Under the pieces are notes generated by a model that saw only the letters and a program-made list of their open reading frames with translations, had not been told where the DNA came from and ran no database searches. Made by a program: the position numbers and the translations under genes. Below are positions 51,437 through 60,963 of a stretch of DNA of 64,000 nucleotides, piece by piece. The stretch comes from Bradyrhizobium sp. AZCC 1610 (GTDB taxonomy: Bacteria > Pseudomonadota > Alphaproteobacteria > Rhizobiales > Xanthobacteraceae), in contig NZ_JAZHRR010000001.1 in the NCBI RefSeq assembly GCF_036924515.1, positions 2,389,001 through 2,453,000 on the forward strand, read 5' to 3'. How positions within the stretch are numbered: the stretch's first letter is position 1; each line of letters starts with the position of its first letter.

Positions 51437-52546
51437 TTAGTAGCTGGAGCGCAGCAGCCATGGGTCGAGTGGCCGGAGCCGGACGGGATCGAAAGGCGTC
51501 AAATCGGTGCTGCGCGAGACGCCTTCGGTGATCAGTTCTGCCAACGCTTCGCCCGTTGCAGGAGCGTTGAGGATGCCCCAGACGTTATGACCCGTGGCGA
51601 CGTAGGCGCCCTTGTTCTGCGGCAGCCTGCCGATCAGCGGCAGGCCATCTTGTGTGACCGGACGAAAGCAGGCTTGCCGCGCGATTATCCTTTCCGGCTG
51701 GAACACAGGCGACAGCCGCTCGGAGATCGTTTGCAGGCGATCGATTTCTCTCTGGTCCGGCGTCACGGTGGCCGGTTCGAGGGGCAGAGGAGCCTGATCA
51801 GAGAAAGCGGTGATGTGAGTACTCCCGTCGACCCGCGGGAACACTTCGACCGTCACGACGGCGCCGCTCTCCTCATGATATTCGAGGAAGAGCGCGTCCG
51901 CCGGGACGTCCGTGCCGGTGTCGTAAACGAGGCTTGGGCTTCTCTGCCCAAACACAGCGGGCAGAGCCAGCCACGCCGCCGCCATCAGTGACCAAGGTCC
52001 CATGGCGATCACGACGGCATCCGCCTCGATGAGGGAGCCATCGATCTCAGCGCCTCTTATCATCGATCCGTCCGCGCTCCGGACCATCCCGGTGATCTGC
52101 GCTGTTCGCAATTCGGCACCATACCCTTGCGCGGCGCTCATTATTGCGGAGCTGAATTTGCGCGGGTGAACAATCGCCGTTGTCTCTGGCGTGCCGAGTT
52201 GCTGGGCGATGGTCACTCCGTCGGAAAGCCAATCGAGTTTGGATGGCACATGACGACGAGCGTCATCATCGGGAACAACGAACCCGCTGTACGCGGTCAT
52301 GCGCTGGAAGGCCCAATCAGCGCCAATCTCGCGGGGCAGGGCGGCATGAAGCTGGAAGCTCCGCCGTGCCATCGCATCGAGCGGAGTGCCGGCACACTAG
52401 TCAAGCGCCAGAAAACCGCCGGCCTTGCCGGACGCCGCGGCGGCCACTTCCGTCCGCTCCACCACAATGACGTCGATCCCGCGGCGAGCGAGGAAGTAGG
52501 CGGTGCAGGCTCCGATCACGCCGCCTCCGCAAATAACGACCCGCAT
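51437..52546 (-). pseudogene. FAD-dependent amino acid oxidoreductase (DAO family) broken by one amber codon
   Basis: Two frame-matched parts make one DAO-type enzyme. The first 49 codons (from 52546) encode the dinucleotide fold MRVVICGGGVIGACTAYFLA to SGKAGGFLALD. TAG at 52397-52399 then interrupts, and the same frame continues (CAGTPLDAMARRSFQLHAAL) for 319 more codons to the FAD-binding end YVATGHNVWGILNAPATGEAL. Relatives have Trp (TGG) after FLALD, so one G-to-A change explains the break. The rest looks intact, suggesting a recent loss. Confidence 0.85.
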
Positions 52547-52563
52547 GATGTCTCCATGGATAC

Positions 52564-52837
52564 CTACAGAAGCGCCGAGCCAGCCCACGTCCGCTTCATT
52601 GGCCACCCGCTCGCCCCCCCGTTTGACGGCTGGTTATTGGCCATCATGGTGGCAAGTCTTTGGTGCCTCTCGAAATAGGGGGAAATGGATTGCCGATAGC
52701 CATTGCTCAGTACGATCTCGGCGAGACCACGGGGAGGTTTCAGCGTCCCAGCGGCCAGCGCTTTGGCAAAAAGCTGCTACGCGAGCTCAATTTCGGCATC
52801 GGTATAGCGGACTGACTTACGTCAGCTTACGTCGCAT
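52564..52837 (-). pseudogene. decayed small gene upstream of the FAD oxidoreductase
   Basis: GGAG precedes an ATG at 52837 (MRRKLT), and after an apparent frameshift the reading continues RYTDAEIELA, amber stop, QLFAKALAAGTLKPPRGLAE and ISPYFERHQRLATMMA to a stop at 52564. The translation is protein-like but not a family I recognise. One shift and one TAG suggest a pseudogene, cotranscribed with the broken oxidoreductase 17 bases downstream. Confidence 0.3.
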
Positions 52838-53533
52838 GATGTTCTCCAAAGGTTGAAAGTGACTCACGGAGAAGCCCTGCACGCCGCGCCTTGGGGCTGC
52901 GCCGGTAACCTCCACGGTATGGAGGACGGGACCCTGATCGAGACCAAGCCAGACGGCGAAGAGGCATCATGCGAAGCACGTAAATGATAGGCCGAGTAAC
53001 GCTCCGATTCAATATCCGCGCGGCCTCGCGATCTCTGCTCGCGCTGTCCCCATGGTTTGTCAGGAAAGCGAGCAGCCAATCGGCCGCCTTTGCTCGCCTG
53101 CGAGGCGACGCGGACGATCACCTGGTTGTTTCCCCGCAACAGCCTGTCAGGATCGATTTAGGCTACGGCCAGACTACGCGACTTGCCCGTGCCGCTCCAG
53201 CATGCGCATCAGGACTCGGTTCGCGTGGGTGAAATTGTCGAATTGCCCACGAAGCTCATATGCCCATTTGACGCCATCTGGGCACGCGAGATCGCCTGGG
53301 CGGCGACTACACTGAAGAATTTCTTCATTAAAGCCGAGGCTCTTGGACTCCTACCTCGCTGCATCAACCAAATCGCCGCGGTATGCCGCAAGATGTGGGG
53401 TTATGCTCTCTCTTAACGTTTCACAGCAAGTTGATGGTCTCTTCGAGAGGAGATCGAGGCGATCGCCGCGATCCGACCTTGGTGTCCGAGTACTTCAAGC
53501 GCGTCGGAATCTCCTACGCATGGCGAGGGAAAC
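52838..53533. other. non-coding interval before the GH16 gene
   Basis: About 700 bases with no supported gene. Several frames are open but show no recognisable domain. Contains the promoter region of the glycanase gene. Confidence 0.45.
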
Positions 53534-54988
53534 GTGCCCGCACCAGCCACCTATTCTCTCGTGTTTGCAGACGAATTTACTGGGCTGAGTATTGCCAACA
53601 CCACGACCGCAACGGCCAATTGGTACACCGCTCAGGCTTGGGGCGGCGGCTTTGGCAGTGCTTCGTTCATGCCTGTTGGCGGCGGCAGTTCTCCGTTCTC
53701 AATCGTGCAGCAGGGCGGCGAGAGTGCCCTGCAGATCGAAATGACACGGACTGCGGCAGGCCAGCTCCAGAGCGGCCTCATCTCGAACACGTTTCCGAAC
53801 GGAACCAGCACCACTCCGCAGGATGGTGATCCCTATGGGTACTACGAGGTCAGAATGTGGTTGCCCGCAGGCCAGGGCGTGTGGCCCGCCTTCTGGGCCA
53901 TTGAGGAAGAGCGTCTCTCGACGACAAGAGATCATGTCTTTGAGATCGACGTGATGGAGCAGCACGGTATCGCACTGGTCGATCGATATTCAAGCTCTTT
54001 GCACGACTGGAATTGGAACGGGACGGTCCTGGAAGGCCACACGAACCAATCCCATCAAAACATAGTCGGTCAAGGTGTGCTGACGACGGGATGGCATACC
54101 TTCGGCGTCGAAATCAGTCCAGATACCATGACGTTTTCCATGGATGGTCACGCCCACTTTTCGCTGCCCACGCCTGCCACGCTCAACATGGATCTGATGT
54201 TCATGATCGATCTGGCCGCAGGTGGCGGCTGGCCGATTGATCCAGCGCTCGATCATCAGATGCTGTATGTAGATTATTTTCGTGCCTATGAATTGGACGG
54301 TCTGGTGCCCGGCCCCGGTCCGGTACTCGTCGGAGCGAACGGCAACGACACTTTCGTCGTTGATATCGCGTCCACTGTAATACGCGAACAGCCCGGAGGC
54401 GGGTTCGATACCGTCAATGCAACGGTATCCTACACCCTGCCCGAGAACGTCGAAAAGCTGCGTCTTTTTGGTTCAGGCCCCCTCGACGCGACCGGAAACA
54501 GCGGAAACAATCAGCTCTATGGCAATGGAAACGCCAATACGCTGTCGGGTCTGGCCGGCGATGATTATCTGTATGGCGATGCCGGCAATGACAGGCTGCT
54601 CGGAGGGAGTGGGAACGATAAGCTCTATGGTGGAAACGGGAGCGATCTGCTGATCGGTGGTTTTGGTATCGATCGGTTGGACGGCGAAGGAGGGGCGGAC
54701 ACGTTCCGTTTCGAAAGTATCGTGGAAAGCCCGTATTCTGCGCGGGACACCATTATCGCGTTTTCAGGGGCCGCAGGAGATCGCATCGACTTTAGTGCTG
54801 TTGATGCCAACACGCTGGTCAGTGGCAATCAAGCTTTTACCTTCATGGGATCGGATCCCTTTAGCGCGGCAGGACAGCTTCGATTGAGCAACGGGATTCT
54901 GTCAGCCGACGTCAACGGCGATCATACGGCCGACTTTGGTGTGGTCATTGGCGCGGCGCATCTTAGTCCTGATTACTTCATCCTCTGA
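53534..54988 (+). CDS. GH16 endoglycanase with C-terminal RTX calcium-binding repeats
   Basis: 484 residues. The N-terminal GH16 jelly-roll (about 5-255) has the catalytic motif EIDVME at 137-142 (nucleophile E137, acid-base E142). From about 330 to 395 run nonapeptide RTX repeats (LSGLAGDDYLYGDAGNDRL, GGSGNDKLYGG). There is no N-terminal signal; RTX proteins leave by type I secretion using a C-terminal signal. Comparable to ExsH-type enzymes that trim exopolysaccharide. GTG start with GAGGGAA upstream. Genes for EPS synthesis follow. Confidence 0.88.
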   Translation: MPAPATYSLVFADEFTGLSIANTTTATANWYTAQAWGGGFGSASFMPVGGGSSPFSIVQQGGESALQIEMTRTAAGQLQSGLISNTFPNGTSTTPQDGDPYGYYEVRMWLPAGQGVWPAFWAIEEERLSTTRDHVFEIDVMEQHGIALVDRYSSSLHDWNWNGTVLEGHTNQSHQNIVGQGVLTTGWHTFGVEISPDTMTFSMDGHAHFSLPTPATLNMDLMFMIDLAAGGGWPIDPALDHQMLYVDYFRAYELDGLVPGPGPVLVGANGNDTFVVDIASTVIREQPGGGFDTVNATVSYTLPENVEKLRLFGSGPLDATGNSGNNQLYGNGNANTLSGLAGDDYLYGDAGNDRLLGGSGNDKLYGGNGSDLLIGGFGIDRLDGEGGADTFRFESIVESPYSARDTIIAFSGAAGDRIDFSAVDANTLVSGNQAFTFMGSDPFSAAGQLRLSNGILSADVNGDHTADFGVVIGAAHLSPDYFIL

Positions 54989-55397
54989 GGCTTTAACTGC
55001 TGCGCGTGGACGGCAACGAGCCTTGGCATGCTGGCGCGGTAAGCGCCGCGGGATTGGCAACAGACAGCGGCGACGCGCTCAAACGCACCAGACCGCCGCT
55101 GGTCAAGGAGGCGGCCGGCCGAGCTTAGGGCGCGTTATTGAATTACCGCCATGCGTGTCTGATTGGATCAATCAATACGATCTGGATAGATGGTCAGTCT
55201 TTCTCCGTCTCGCTTCGTTCGCGGGGCACGCGTTTCCGAGTTAGACCCGAGCGTAGGATGCGAGCTAAGTCCTGCTCGAATTCCGCGATCAAATTGCTGC
55301 TGCTCGTCTCCGGGTCTGGATCAAGATCGGAATCCGCCTCCTTGCTTTGGTGCGTCGCGTGGTCAGTTCGCTTCCGCATTGAATTAGCTCCGTGCGG
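54989..55397. other. non-coding interval
   Basis: Just over 400 bases between the glycanase and the transposase fragment, with no supported gene. An open minus frame at 55194-55379 encodes a 61-residue, charged peptide of no known family that I do not accept as a gene. Confidence 0.4.
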
Positions 55398-55853
55398 TTA
55401 GGGCAAACTTCGACGTTTGGCCGATGAATGACGGGCTGGAAGTTGCGGAGCGATCACAGTTTCATCTACCTCCGATCGCAACTCAGACGCTACGGCGGAT
55501 CGCTTGATCTCTTCGATCATGAGCGCCGCGGTCTTGAATGAGACGTTAATAGTCTGGCTCAGGTGATACGGCTTGATCGTTTCCCTACCACAGCCTGTGA
55601 GGAAGAAGGCCTGCAGCCACTTGTGCAGCGGCACATGACTACATTCAAAGATTGTTCCCGATCGGACGGAAAACAGCCGGCGGCAGCGGTAGCATTTGCG
55701 TGTACCCGGCACGGTGCTGAGCCCACGCAACAAGCCGGTCCGGCGAGTTTCCCCGCAGTGTGGACACACAACGCCATCCGGCCAAACGTGCGCTTCAACC
55801 AAACTAAGCGCGGCACCTTCATCCTTGAAGCAGAGCAGTAGGTCGGTACGCAT
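55398..55853 (-). mobile_element. IS1595-type transposase fragment (zinc-ribbon part)
   Basis: 151 residues. The zinc ribbon CPHCG and CYRC, then RRLFSVRSGTIFECSHVPLHKWLQAFFL, is the N-terminal part of IS1595/ISXO2-like transposases. The DDE nuclease core that should follow residue 130 is missing; the tail is basic and unrelated. GAGG stands before the ATG at 55853. No terminal inverted repeats found. A truncated element, or one of the N-terminal-only homologues that persist in rhizobial genomes. Confidence 0.7.
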
Positions 55854-56339
55854 ATGGGGCCTCATGCAATTGCTTGGTGAACGCCCCCACCCCAAATCTT
55901 ACTGGTTAGACTTATGCGAAAAACATACCAAGTCTTTGTGACGATCGCGAGATGGAGCAAGTGCCTAACGTCTAAGCACTCGTACAGCCAGCGCTGTGAA
56001 CGAGAATCCGTGTTGTTGTGGTTTCACGCAGGTTTTCTTTTCGCATGCAGCCTTCACAACCTTGGGTGAAAACGTCAGTGCTGGAGTGCGGAGTCGCGCT
56101 TCACGATTATGAGTGTCGGCTGGTCGTCACGGGAACTTGCTCATTGAGCGCTCAAGCTGCACAAGTCTCGGTCATGCGTGGGTTAGAATAATCAAGTTGC
56201 GGCGCACCAATCCTTCCGCATTAATTAGTGCAACGCAAATTGAGCATTAGTTTAAGCAACGGCCCTGCTCATTCCGGGCAGCGTCACAAATAGCGAGACC
56301 TAAGTTGAGGCTGCCGCGCAGCGATTCGCGGAACGAGAA
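55854..56339. other. AT-richer intergenic region before the EPS genes
   Basis: About 490 bases with no gene. AT content rises around 56180-56260 (ATTAATTAGTGCAACGC), fitting a regulatory region for the polysaccharide operon. I cannot assign a factor. Confidence 0.45.
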
Positions 56340-57077
56340 GTGCTGGTCTGCATGTTCATTGGAGCGTGTGTTCAAATGCAGCTATTTCCATTGCCAAAGA
56401 GTGCGACGACCGACGTCAAACTACTCATCGACAAGAGTATAACGCAGAAAACGGCAAGATATCCGGTTGGTGGTTTCCCAAAACGGATACTGGACGTCGT
56501 GATTTCATCAACTGCTCTGCTGGTCTTCGCTCCGCTCTTTTGCTTCATTGCCTTGCTGTTGAAAATAGCCGATCGCGGTCCCGTGTTTTTCCAGCAAACG
56601 CGCGTCGGCTTTCGTTCGTCGAGGTTTGCCTGTCTCAAATTCAGAACGATGGTGACGGACGGCAACGCCGTTCTTGCGCAGCATCTTCGCGATTTCCCCG
56701 ATGCTGCAACCGAGTGGGCTGAAACACGCAAGCTCAAGCGCGATCCGCGAGTGACCGAACTTGGACGGGTGCTGCGTCAACTCAGCCTCGACGAGCTACC
56801 GCAGCTCTGGAACGTCCTCCGCGGCGATATGAGCATCGTGGGTCCGAGACCAATCGTTTTCGACGAGGTCAAGATGTATGGACCGAGCGCCGAGCACTAC
56901 CTCTTGGCCCGGCCGGGTCTGACCGGTGCGTGGCAGATCAGCGGTCGGAATGATGTCTCCTACGAACGCCGCGTTTCGTTGGATCGCGACTACATCGAAA
57001 ATTGGTCATTCTGGAAAGACCTCAAGATCATTGTGAAAACCATTCCCGCCGTAATCGCAGCCAAAGGTACGTATTGA
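56340..57077 (+). CDS. undecaprenyl-phosphate sugar-1-phosphate transferase (ExoY/WcaJ-like)
   Basis: 245 residues from the GTG; in-frame ATGs at 56352 and 56376 are alternatives, and the ribosome site does not decide. One transmembrane helix ([20 protein letters not shown]) is followed by the catalytic domain: [41 protein letters not shown] and [17 protein letters not shown]. This is the priming enzyme that loads the first sugar onto the lipid carrier. Length fits ExoY. Stop and next start overlap (TGATG). Confidence 0.92.
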   Translation: MLVCMFIGACVQMQLFPLPKSATTDVKLLIDKSITQKTARYPVGGFPKRILDVVISSTALLVFAPLFCFIALLLKIADRGPVFFQQTRVGFRSSRFACLKFRTMVTDGNAVLAQHLRDFPDAATEWAETRKLKRDPRVTELGRVLRQLSLDELPQLWNVLRGDMSIVGPRPIVFDEVKMYGPSAEHYLLARPGLTGAWQISGRNDVSYERRVSLDRDYIENWSFWKDLKIIVKTIPAVIAAKGTY

Positions 57078-58246
57078 TGCGCGTGGCGATCGTACACTAT
57101 TGGCTCGTCGGCATGCGGGGAGGCGAGAAGGTCCTCGATGCCTTGTGTGAACTCTATCCCTCCGCCGACATCTTCACGCATGTGGTTGCGCATGAAGCGC
57201 TCTCCGCTACGATTGCAAGACACAGGATTTTCACGTCGTTCATCGCGAGGCTGCCGCGCGCAAAATCCTGGTACAAGAAGTACCTGCCGCTCATGCCACT
57301 CGCGCTCGAGCAACTCGATCTTCGCGATTACGATCTTGTCATCAGCAGTGAATCGGGGCCCGCGAAGGGTGTCATCCCCGCCGCGCATGCCGTGCACGTC
57401 TGTTACTGCCACTCCCCGATGCGGTACATCTGGAACATGTACCATGACTACAGGTCGACGTCGGGCATCGTGACACGGATGGCAATGACGTTGTTCGCCC
57501 ATTATCTGCGGAATTGGGATCAAGGTTCAGCCGCGCGCGTCGATCTATTTGTTGCGAACTCCCAAACCGTTGCGTCCCGCATCCGAAGATACTTTCGTCG
57601 CGAAGCCGAGGTTGTATTCCCGCCGGTTGACGTGGACGCCTTCGAACAGGTGCCAGCCTCCGAAATCGGAGACTACTATCTTATGGTCGGAGAGCTGGTT
57701 GCCTACAAGCGTGCCGACCTCGTTGTCGACGCCTTCAATGTGTCCGGCATAAAACTTGTTGTCATCGGCGGTGGAGAGATGTTCGACGCGCTCAAGCATC
57801 GCGCGCGTCCGAATGTCGTTATGCTGGGACCTCAGCCGTTCGCCGCTTTACGCCATCACTACGCGCGTTGCCGTGCGCTCATTTTTCCCGGCGAAGAGGA
57901 TTTCGGCATCGTTCCGGTCGAAGCGATGGCCAGCGGTCGACCGGTCATTGCATTCGGCCGCGGCGGCGCCACCGAAACTGTCGTTGATGGCGTAACCGGT
58001 GTCTTCTTCGAAAGCCAGACTGTCGAGGCGCTTGAGGACGCGATCGCTCGCGCCGAGACTATCGACTTCATCACTGGCGACATTGTGCGGCACGCGGCCG
58101 GCTTCAGCCGAGAGCGCTTCAAGCGTCAGATAAAGGCCACGGTCGAACGGGCGCTACGCGAAGATGCCACCGCCGCCGTCGGTCGCCGAAATCAGATTCC
58201 GTCTCGCGCGGAGCCGCGCGTTATTTACGCCAGCCGGTCGTTGTAG
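57077..58246 (+). CDS. glycosyltransferase family 4
   Basis: 389 residues with GT-B fold. N-terminal VAIVHYWLVGMRGGEKVLDAL is the acceptor-side start; the C-terminal donor site shows GELVAYKRADLVVDAFN and the E-x7-E motif EEDFGIVPVEAMASG. Adds a sugar to the lipid-linked repeat unit on the cytoplasmic face. Its start overlaps the ExoY-like stop, so the two are coupled. Confidence 0.9.
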   Translation: MRVAIVHYWLVGMRGGEKVLDALCELYPSADIFTHVVAHEALSATIARHRIFTSFIARLPRAKSWYKKYLPLMPLALEQLDLRDYDLVISSESGPAKGVIPAAHAVHVCYCHSPMRYIWNMYHDYRSTSGIVTRMAMTLFAHYLRNWDQGSAARVDLFVANSQTVASRIRRYFRREAEVVFPPVDVDAFEQVPASEIGDYYLMVGELVAYKRADLVVDAFNVSGIKLVVIGGGEMFDALKHRARPNVVMLGPQPFAALRHHYARCRALIFPGEEDFGIVPVEAMASGRPVIAFGRGGATETVVDGVTGVFFESQTVEALEDAIARAETIDFITGDIVRHAAGFSRERFKRQIKATVERALREDATAAVGRRNQIPSRAEPRVIYASRSL

Positions 58247-58288
58247 GGGTGAGTCAATAGCCGTTCCAGTTTTGATTGGTGGAATATT

Positions 58289-59533
58289 ATGAGGGTCGTC
58301 ACCTTCAACGTTAAGTTTAGTCCGAATCTCGGCGACGGCGTGATCGCGGAGTGCCTCGAAGCTGAACTTGCGCGGCGGCTGACTTGCATCAACATCAATG
58401 CCCTTGACCTTGCCGGTCGCACGGATCGCGACCGCCGGGCAAAAGCAAGTGGTCGTGTCCTTGCGTTGAAGGCATTGCAGGCGATGCCGTCGATCCTGCG
58501 CGATATACTGGTCGAGGTTGTCCTTCGGCTCCGCTTGAAGAGGAAATGCCGACCGATCTGGCGAAGTGCATTGCGCGATGCTGATCTCGCGATCGTAGGT
58601 GGCGGCCAACTGATCCAGGACGGCGATCTCAATTTTCCAGTCAAATTATCGATTGTTGCGTCAGAATGCCGGCGGAACAATGTGCCCATCGCTTTGTTCG
58701 GGGTCGGTGTCGCCGAGAGCCAGTCAAGCCGTGGCGCAGCATTGATGTCGTCGTTGTTGCAGGCGGAGCAGTTGGTGTTCGCCGGGGTACGGGACACAGA
58801 GTCTGCTAGGCGGTTGCGTCGTCGCGGCGTCAAGGGCGTTGTCGTGACGCCGGATCCCGGTCTGCTGGCCTCGCAAGTGTGGCCAGTATCCGATCGGCCG
58901 CATCGCGAACGACCGGTTGTCGGCGTCGGCATAACCCATCCCGTCGTATTGCGACACCACGGTCAGGAACAATCCGACAGTCCGAAAATTGTGGAGCTCT
59001 ATCGAAGTCTCGTGCGCGAACTGCTGGCGTCGGGATACGACGTGACTTGCTTCTCGAACGGCGCCCGAGAGGATCAGACATGCCTGGATAACGTCGTCGG
59101 TTCGATCGACGCCGCGGGCGACCGGTTGACGCGCGCGCCAGATTGCAAGACGCCGCAGGAGCTCGCGCAGTTGGTCGGCAGCTTCGATGCTGTCATCGCG
59201 CACCGCTTGCACGCGTGTATCCTCGCATACTCCTATGGCGTCGTTCACATTGGCTTGAATTGGGATCCGAAGCTCGCAGCCTTCTTCGCGAATGTCGGCT
59301 GCAGCCAGTATCTCGTAGATTTCAACTCAGAGACCGTGCGCACGATGCCGGAGCTGCTGGACAGCGCTCGTGCGGAGTCAATCTGCAACGTTCAACATGA
59401 ACGCGTGCTGGAGTTAACCAATGCGTCGATCGATCGGCTGGCGCTGCTCGTGAAACGTAAAGCAAGGCCGAGACTCCTTGAGCGTGACGAATCCGACTTG
59501 CACACGATGCGGCTCAGCAAGGTAAGTTCATGA
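58289..59533 (+). CDS. polysaccharide pyruvyl transferase family protein
   Basis: 414 residues. FNVKFSPNLGDGVIAECLEAEL at the start, LAIVGGGQLIQDG and DAVIAHRLHACILAYSYGV later are the marks of the CsaB/ExoV-type polysaccharide pyruvyltransferases. It would add a pyruvate ketal to a sugar of the repeat unit, using phosphoenolpyruvate. GGTGGAA lies before the ATG. The 3' end overlaps the polymerase gene by ATGA. Confidence 0.85.
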   Translation: MRVVTFNVKFSPNLGDGVIAECLEAELARRLTCININALDLAGRTDRDRRAKASGRVLALKALQAMPSILRDILVEVVLRLRLKRKCRPIWRSALRDADLAIVGGGQLIQDGDLNFPVKLSIVASECRRNNVPIALFGVGVAESQSSRGAALMSSLLQAEQLVFAGVRDTESARRLRRRGVKGVVVTPDPGLLASQVWPVSDRPHRERPVVGVGITHPVVLRHHGQEQSDSPKIVELYRSLVRELLASGYDVTCFSNGAREDQTCLDNVVGSIDAAGDRLTRAPDCKTPQELAQLVGSFDAVIAHRLHACILAYSYGVVHIGLNWDPKLAAFFANVGCSQYLVDFNSETVRTMPELLDSARAESICNVQHERVLELTNASIDRLALLVKRKARPRLLERDESDLHTMRLSKVSS

Positions 59534-60963
59534 CTATCGAGGTTATCGGTGCCTTGACTGTTTTGGCGGGTTTCTGGGGGCTGTGGCGAGGTCCGGTTGC
59601 GGCGTTCTGGCTGCTGGCCCTTTCCACTTTGTTGGGGGCCGCCGCCGCTCTCAAGCTTCCGGCGCTGGGTGACGCAAGTGTCCCTCCGGCTTTGGTCCTA
59701 ACTGGATTCTTTGTGCTTTCTGTCGTTCTGCGGGCACGCATGCGTGTGGCGGCAATCGAAAGCCTGACCACGGCAGGTCCCGGCTTTTGGATACTGTTGT
59801 TCTCGGTCTACGCCGTTGTTTCCGCCTATTTCATGCCGCGGTTGTTTCAAGGGCTGACATATGCCTATTCGCTTGCACGCAACGATGCGGGCATCGGAAT
59901 TGTCAGCCTTCCGTTGCGACCGCGGGCAAGCAATGCGACGCAGGCAGCATATCTCGTTGCGAACCTTGTCTGCTTCATGGGCGTCTGGGCGCTTATGGTT
60001 CGCGGTGAAGCGAAGGCAATTACCAACGCGCTGCTTGCGAGTGCGGCAGCGCTCCTCTTCTTTGCCGTCGTCGACGTCGTCACGCACTATACCGGGACGG
60101 CTTTTTTGCTCTCCTGGCTACGCAACGCCAACTACCGGATGCTTGAAGCCGGTGAAATCGGCGGCCTCAAACGTATCGTCGGCACATTCACCGAAGCAGG
60201 CGCCTATAGCTATGCGGCGCTCGGCTTCTACGCGTTTTCGCTAAGTCTTTGGCTGGACGGATTTCGTACCCGTCTTACCGGGGCGCTCTCGCTTCTTCTT
60301 GCGATATCGCTGCTGCTGTCCACCTCCACGACAGCCTACGGATCATTCGCGATATTTACCTTGCTCATGCTGTTCGGTGCACTTCTGAAGCTTGGCAGGT
60401 GTCAGGCCACGAAGAGGGACTGCGGCTATCTGACCATGGTCGCATTGATCCCGGTTCTACTTCTGGTCGTTGTCATGTTCATGCCGTCGGTATGGTCCGC
60501 ATTGACAGGCCTGTTCGACGCAACTGTCTCGAACAAACTCGCGAGCCAGTCCGGAATCGAGCGTATGCGCTGGAACCACTATGCCCTGCAGAATTTCCAG
60601 GACACCTGGGGCTTCGGCGCCGGGCCTGGTAGCGTTCGGTCATCAAGTTTTGTGGTTGCACTGCTCGCCAATCTCGGCGTGCTCGGTCTCATCCTGTTCG
60701 TTGTGACGCTGGCGTCGGCCTTTTCGACCGGCTGGTTGGTCTCGTTTGAAGATGTCGTGGCACGAGCAGGGTTTCGTGCGTGCATGGCACTCACAGGCGC
60801 AGCCTGCATTTCTGCAGCCAGCGTCGACCTTGGATTGGTGTTTGCCATCTTCTTCGCGCTTGCGGCCAGCAGGTGGAGATTGCGCGCGCGTGTTGCATCG
60901 GAGCAGGCGGAAAGCAACGCTTTGGTCGGCGCATATCATTTCAGGTTGCAGGGGGCGCAATGA
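59530..60963 (+). CDS. Wzy-like polysaccharide polymerase / O-antigen ligase family membrane protein
   Basis: 477 residues with about 11-12 transmembrane helices and a large periplasmic loop near residues 340-370. KRIVGTFTEAGAYSYAALGF and WGFGAGPGSVRSS resemble the conserved loop regions of O-antigen ligase/Wzy proteins. It likely polymerises repeat units in the periplasm. Linked by ATGA to both neighbours. No Wzx flippase gene is seen in this window. Confidence 0.82.
   Translation: MTIEVIGALTVLAGFWGLWRGPVAAFWLLALSTLLGAAAALKLPALGDASVPPALVLTGFFVLSVVLRARMRVAAIESLTTAGPGFWILLFSVYAVVSAYFMPRLFQGLTYAYSLARNDAGIGIVSLPLRPRASNATQAAYLVANLVCFMGVWALMVRGEAKAITNALLASAAALLFFAVVDVVTHYTGTAFLLSWLRNANYRMLEAGEIGGLKRIVGTFTEAGAYSYAALGFYAFSLSLWLDGFRTRLTGALSLLLAISLLLSTSTTAYGSFAIFTLLMLFGALLKLGRCQATKRDCGYLTMVALIPVLLLVVVMFMPSVWSALTGLFDATVSNKLASQSGIERMRWNHYALQNFQDTWGFGAGPGSVRSSSFVVALLANLGVLGLILFVVTLASAFSTGWLVSFEDVVARAGFRACMALTGAACISAASVDLGLVFAIFFALAASRWRLRARVASEQAESNALVGAYHFRLQGAQ

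Noticed and set aside
55194..55379. A 61-codon minus-strand frame rich in charged residues
   Set aside because: No ribosome site, no family resemblance, and located in a region with other decayed DNA.
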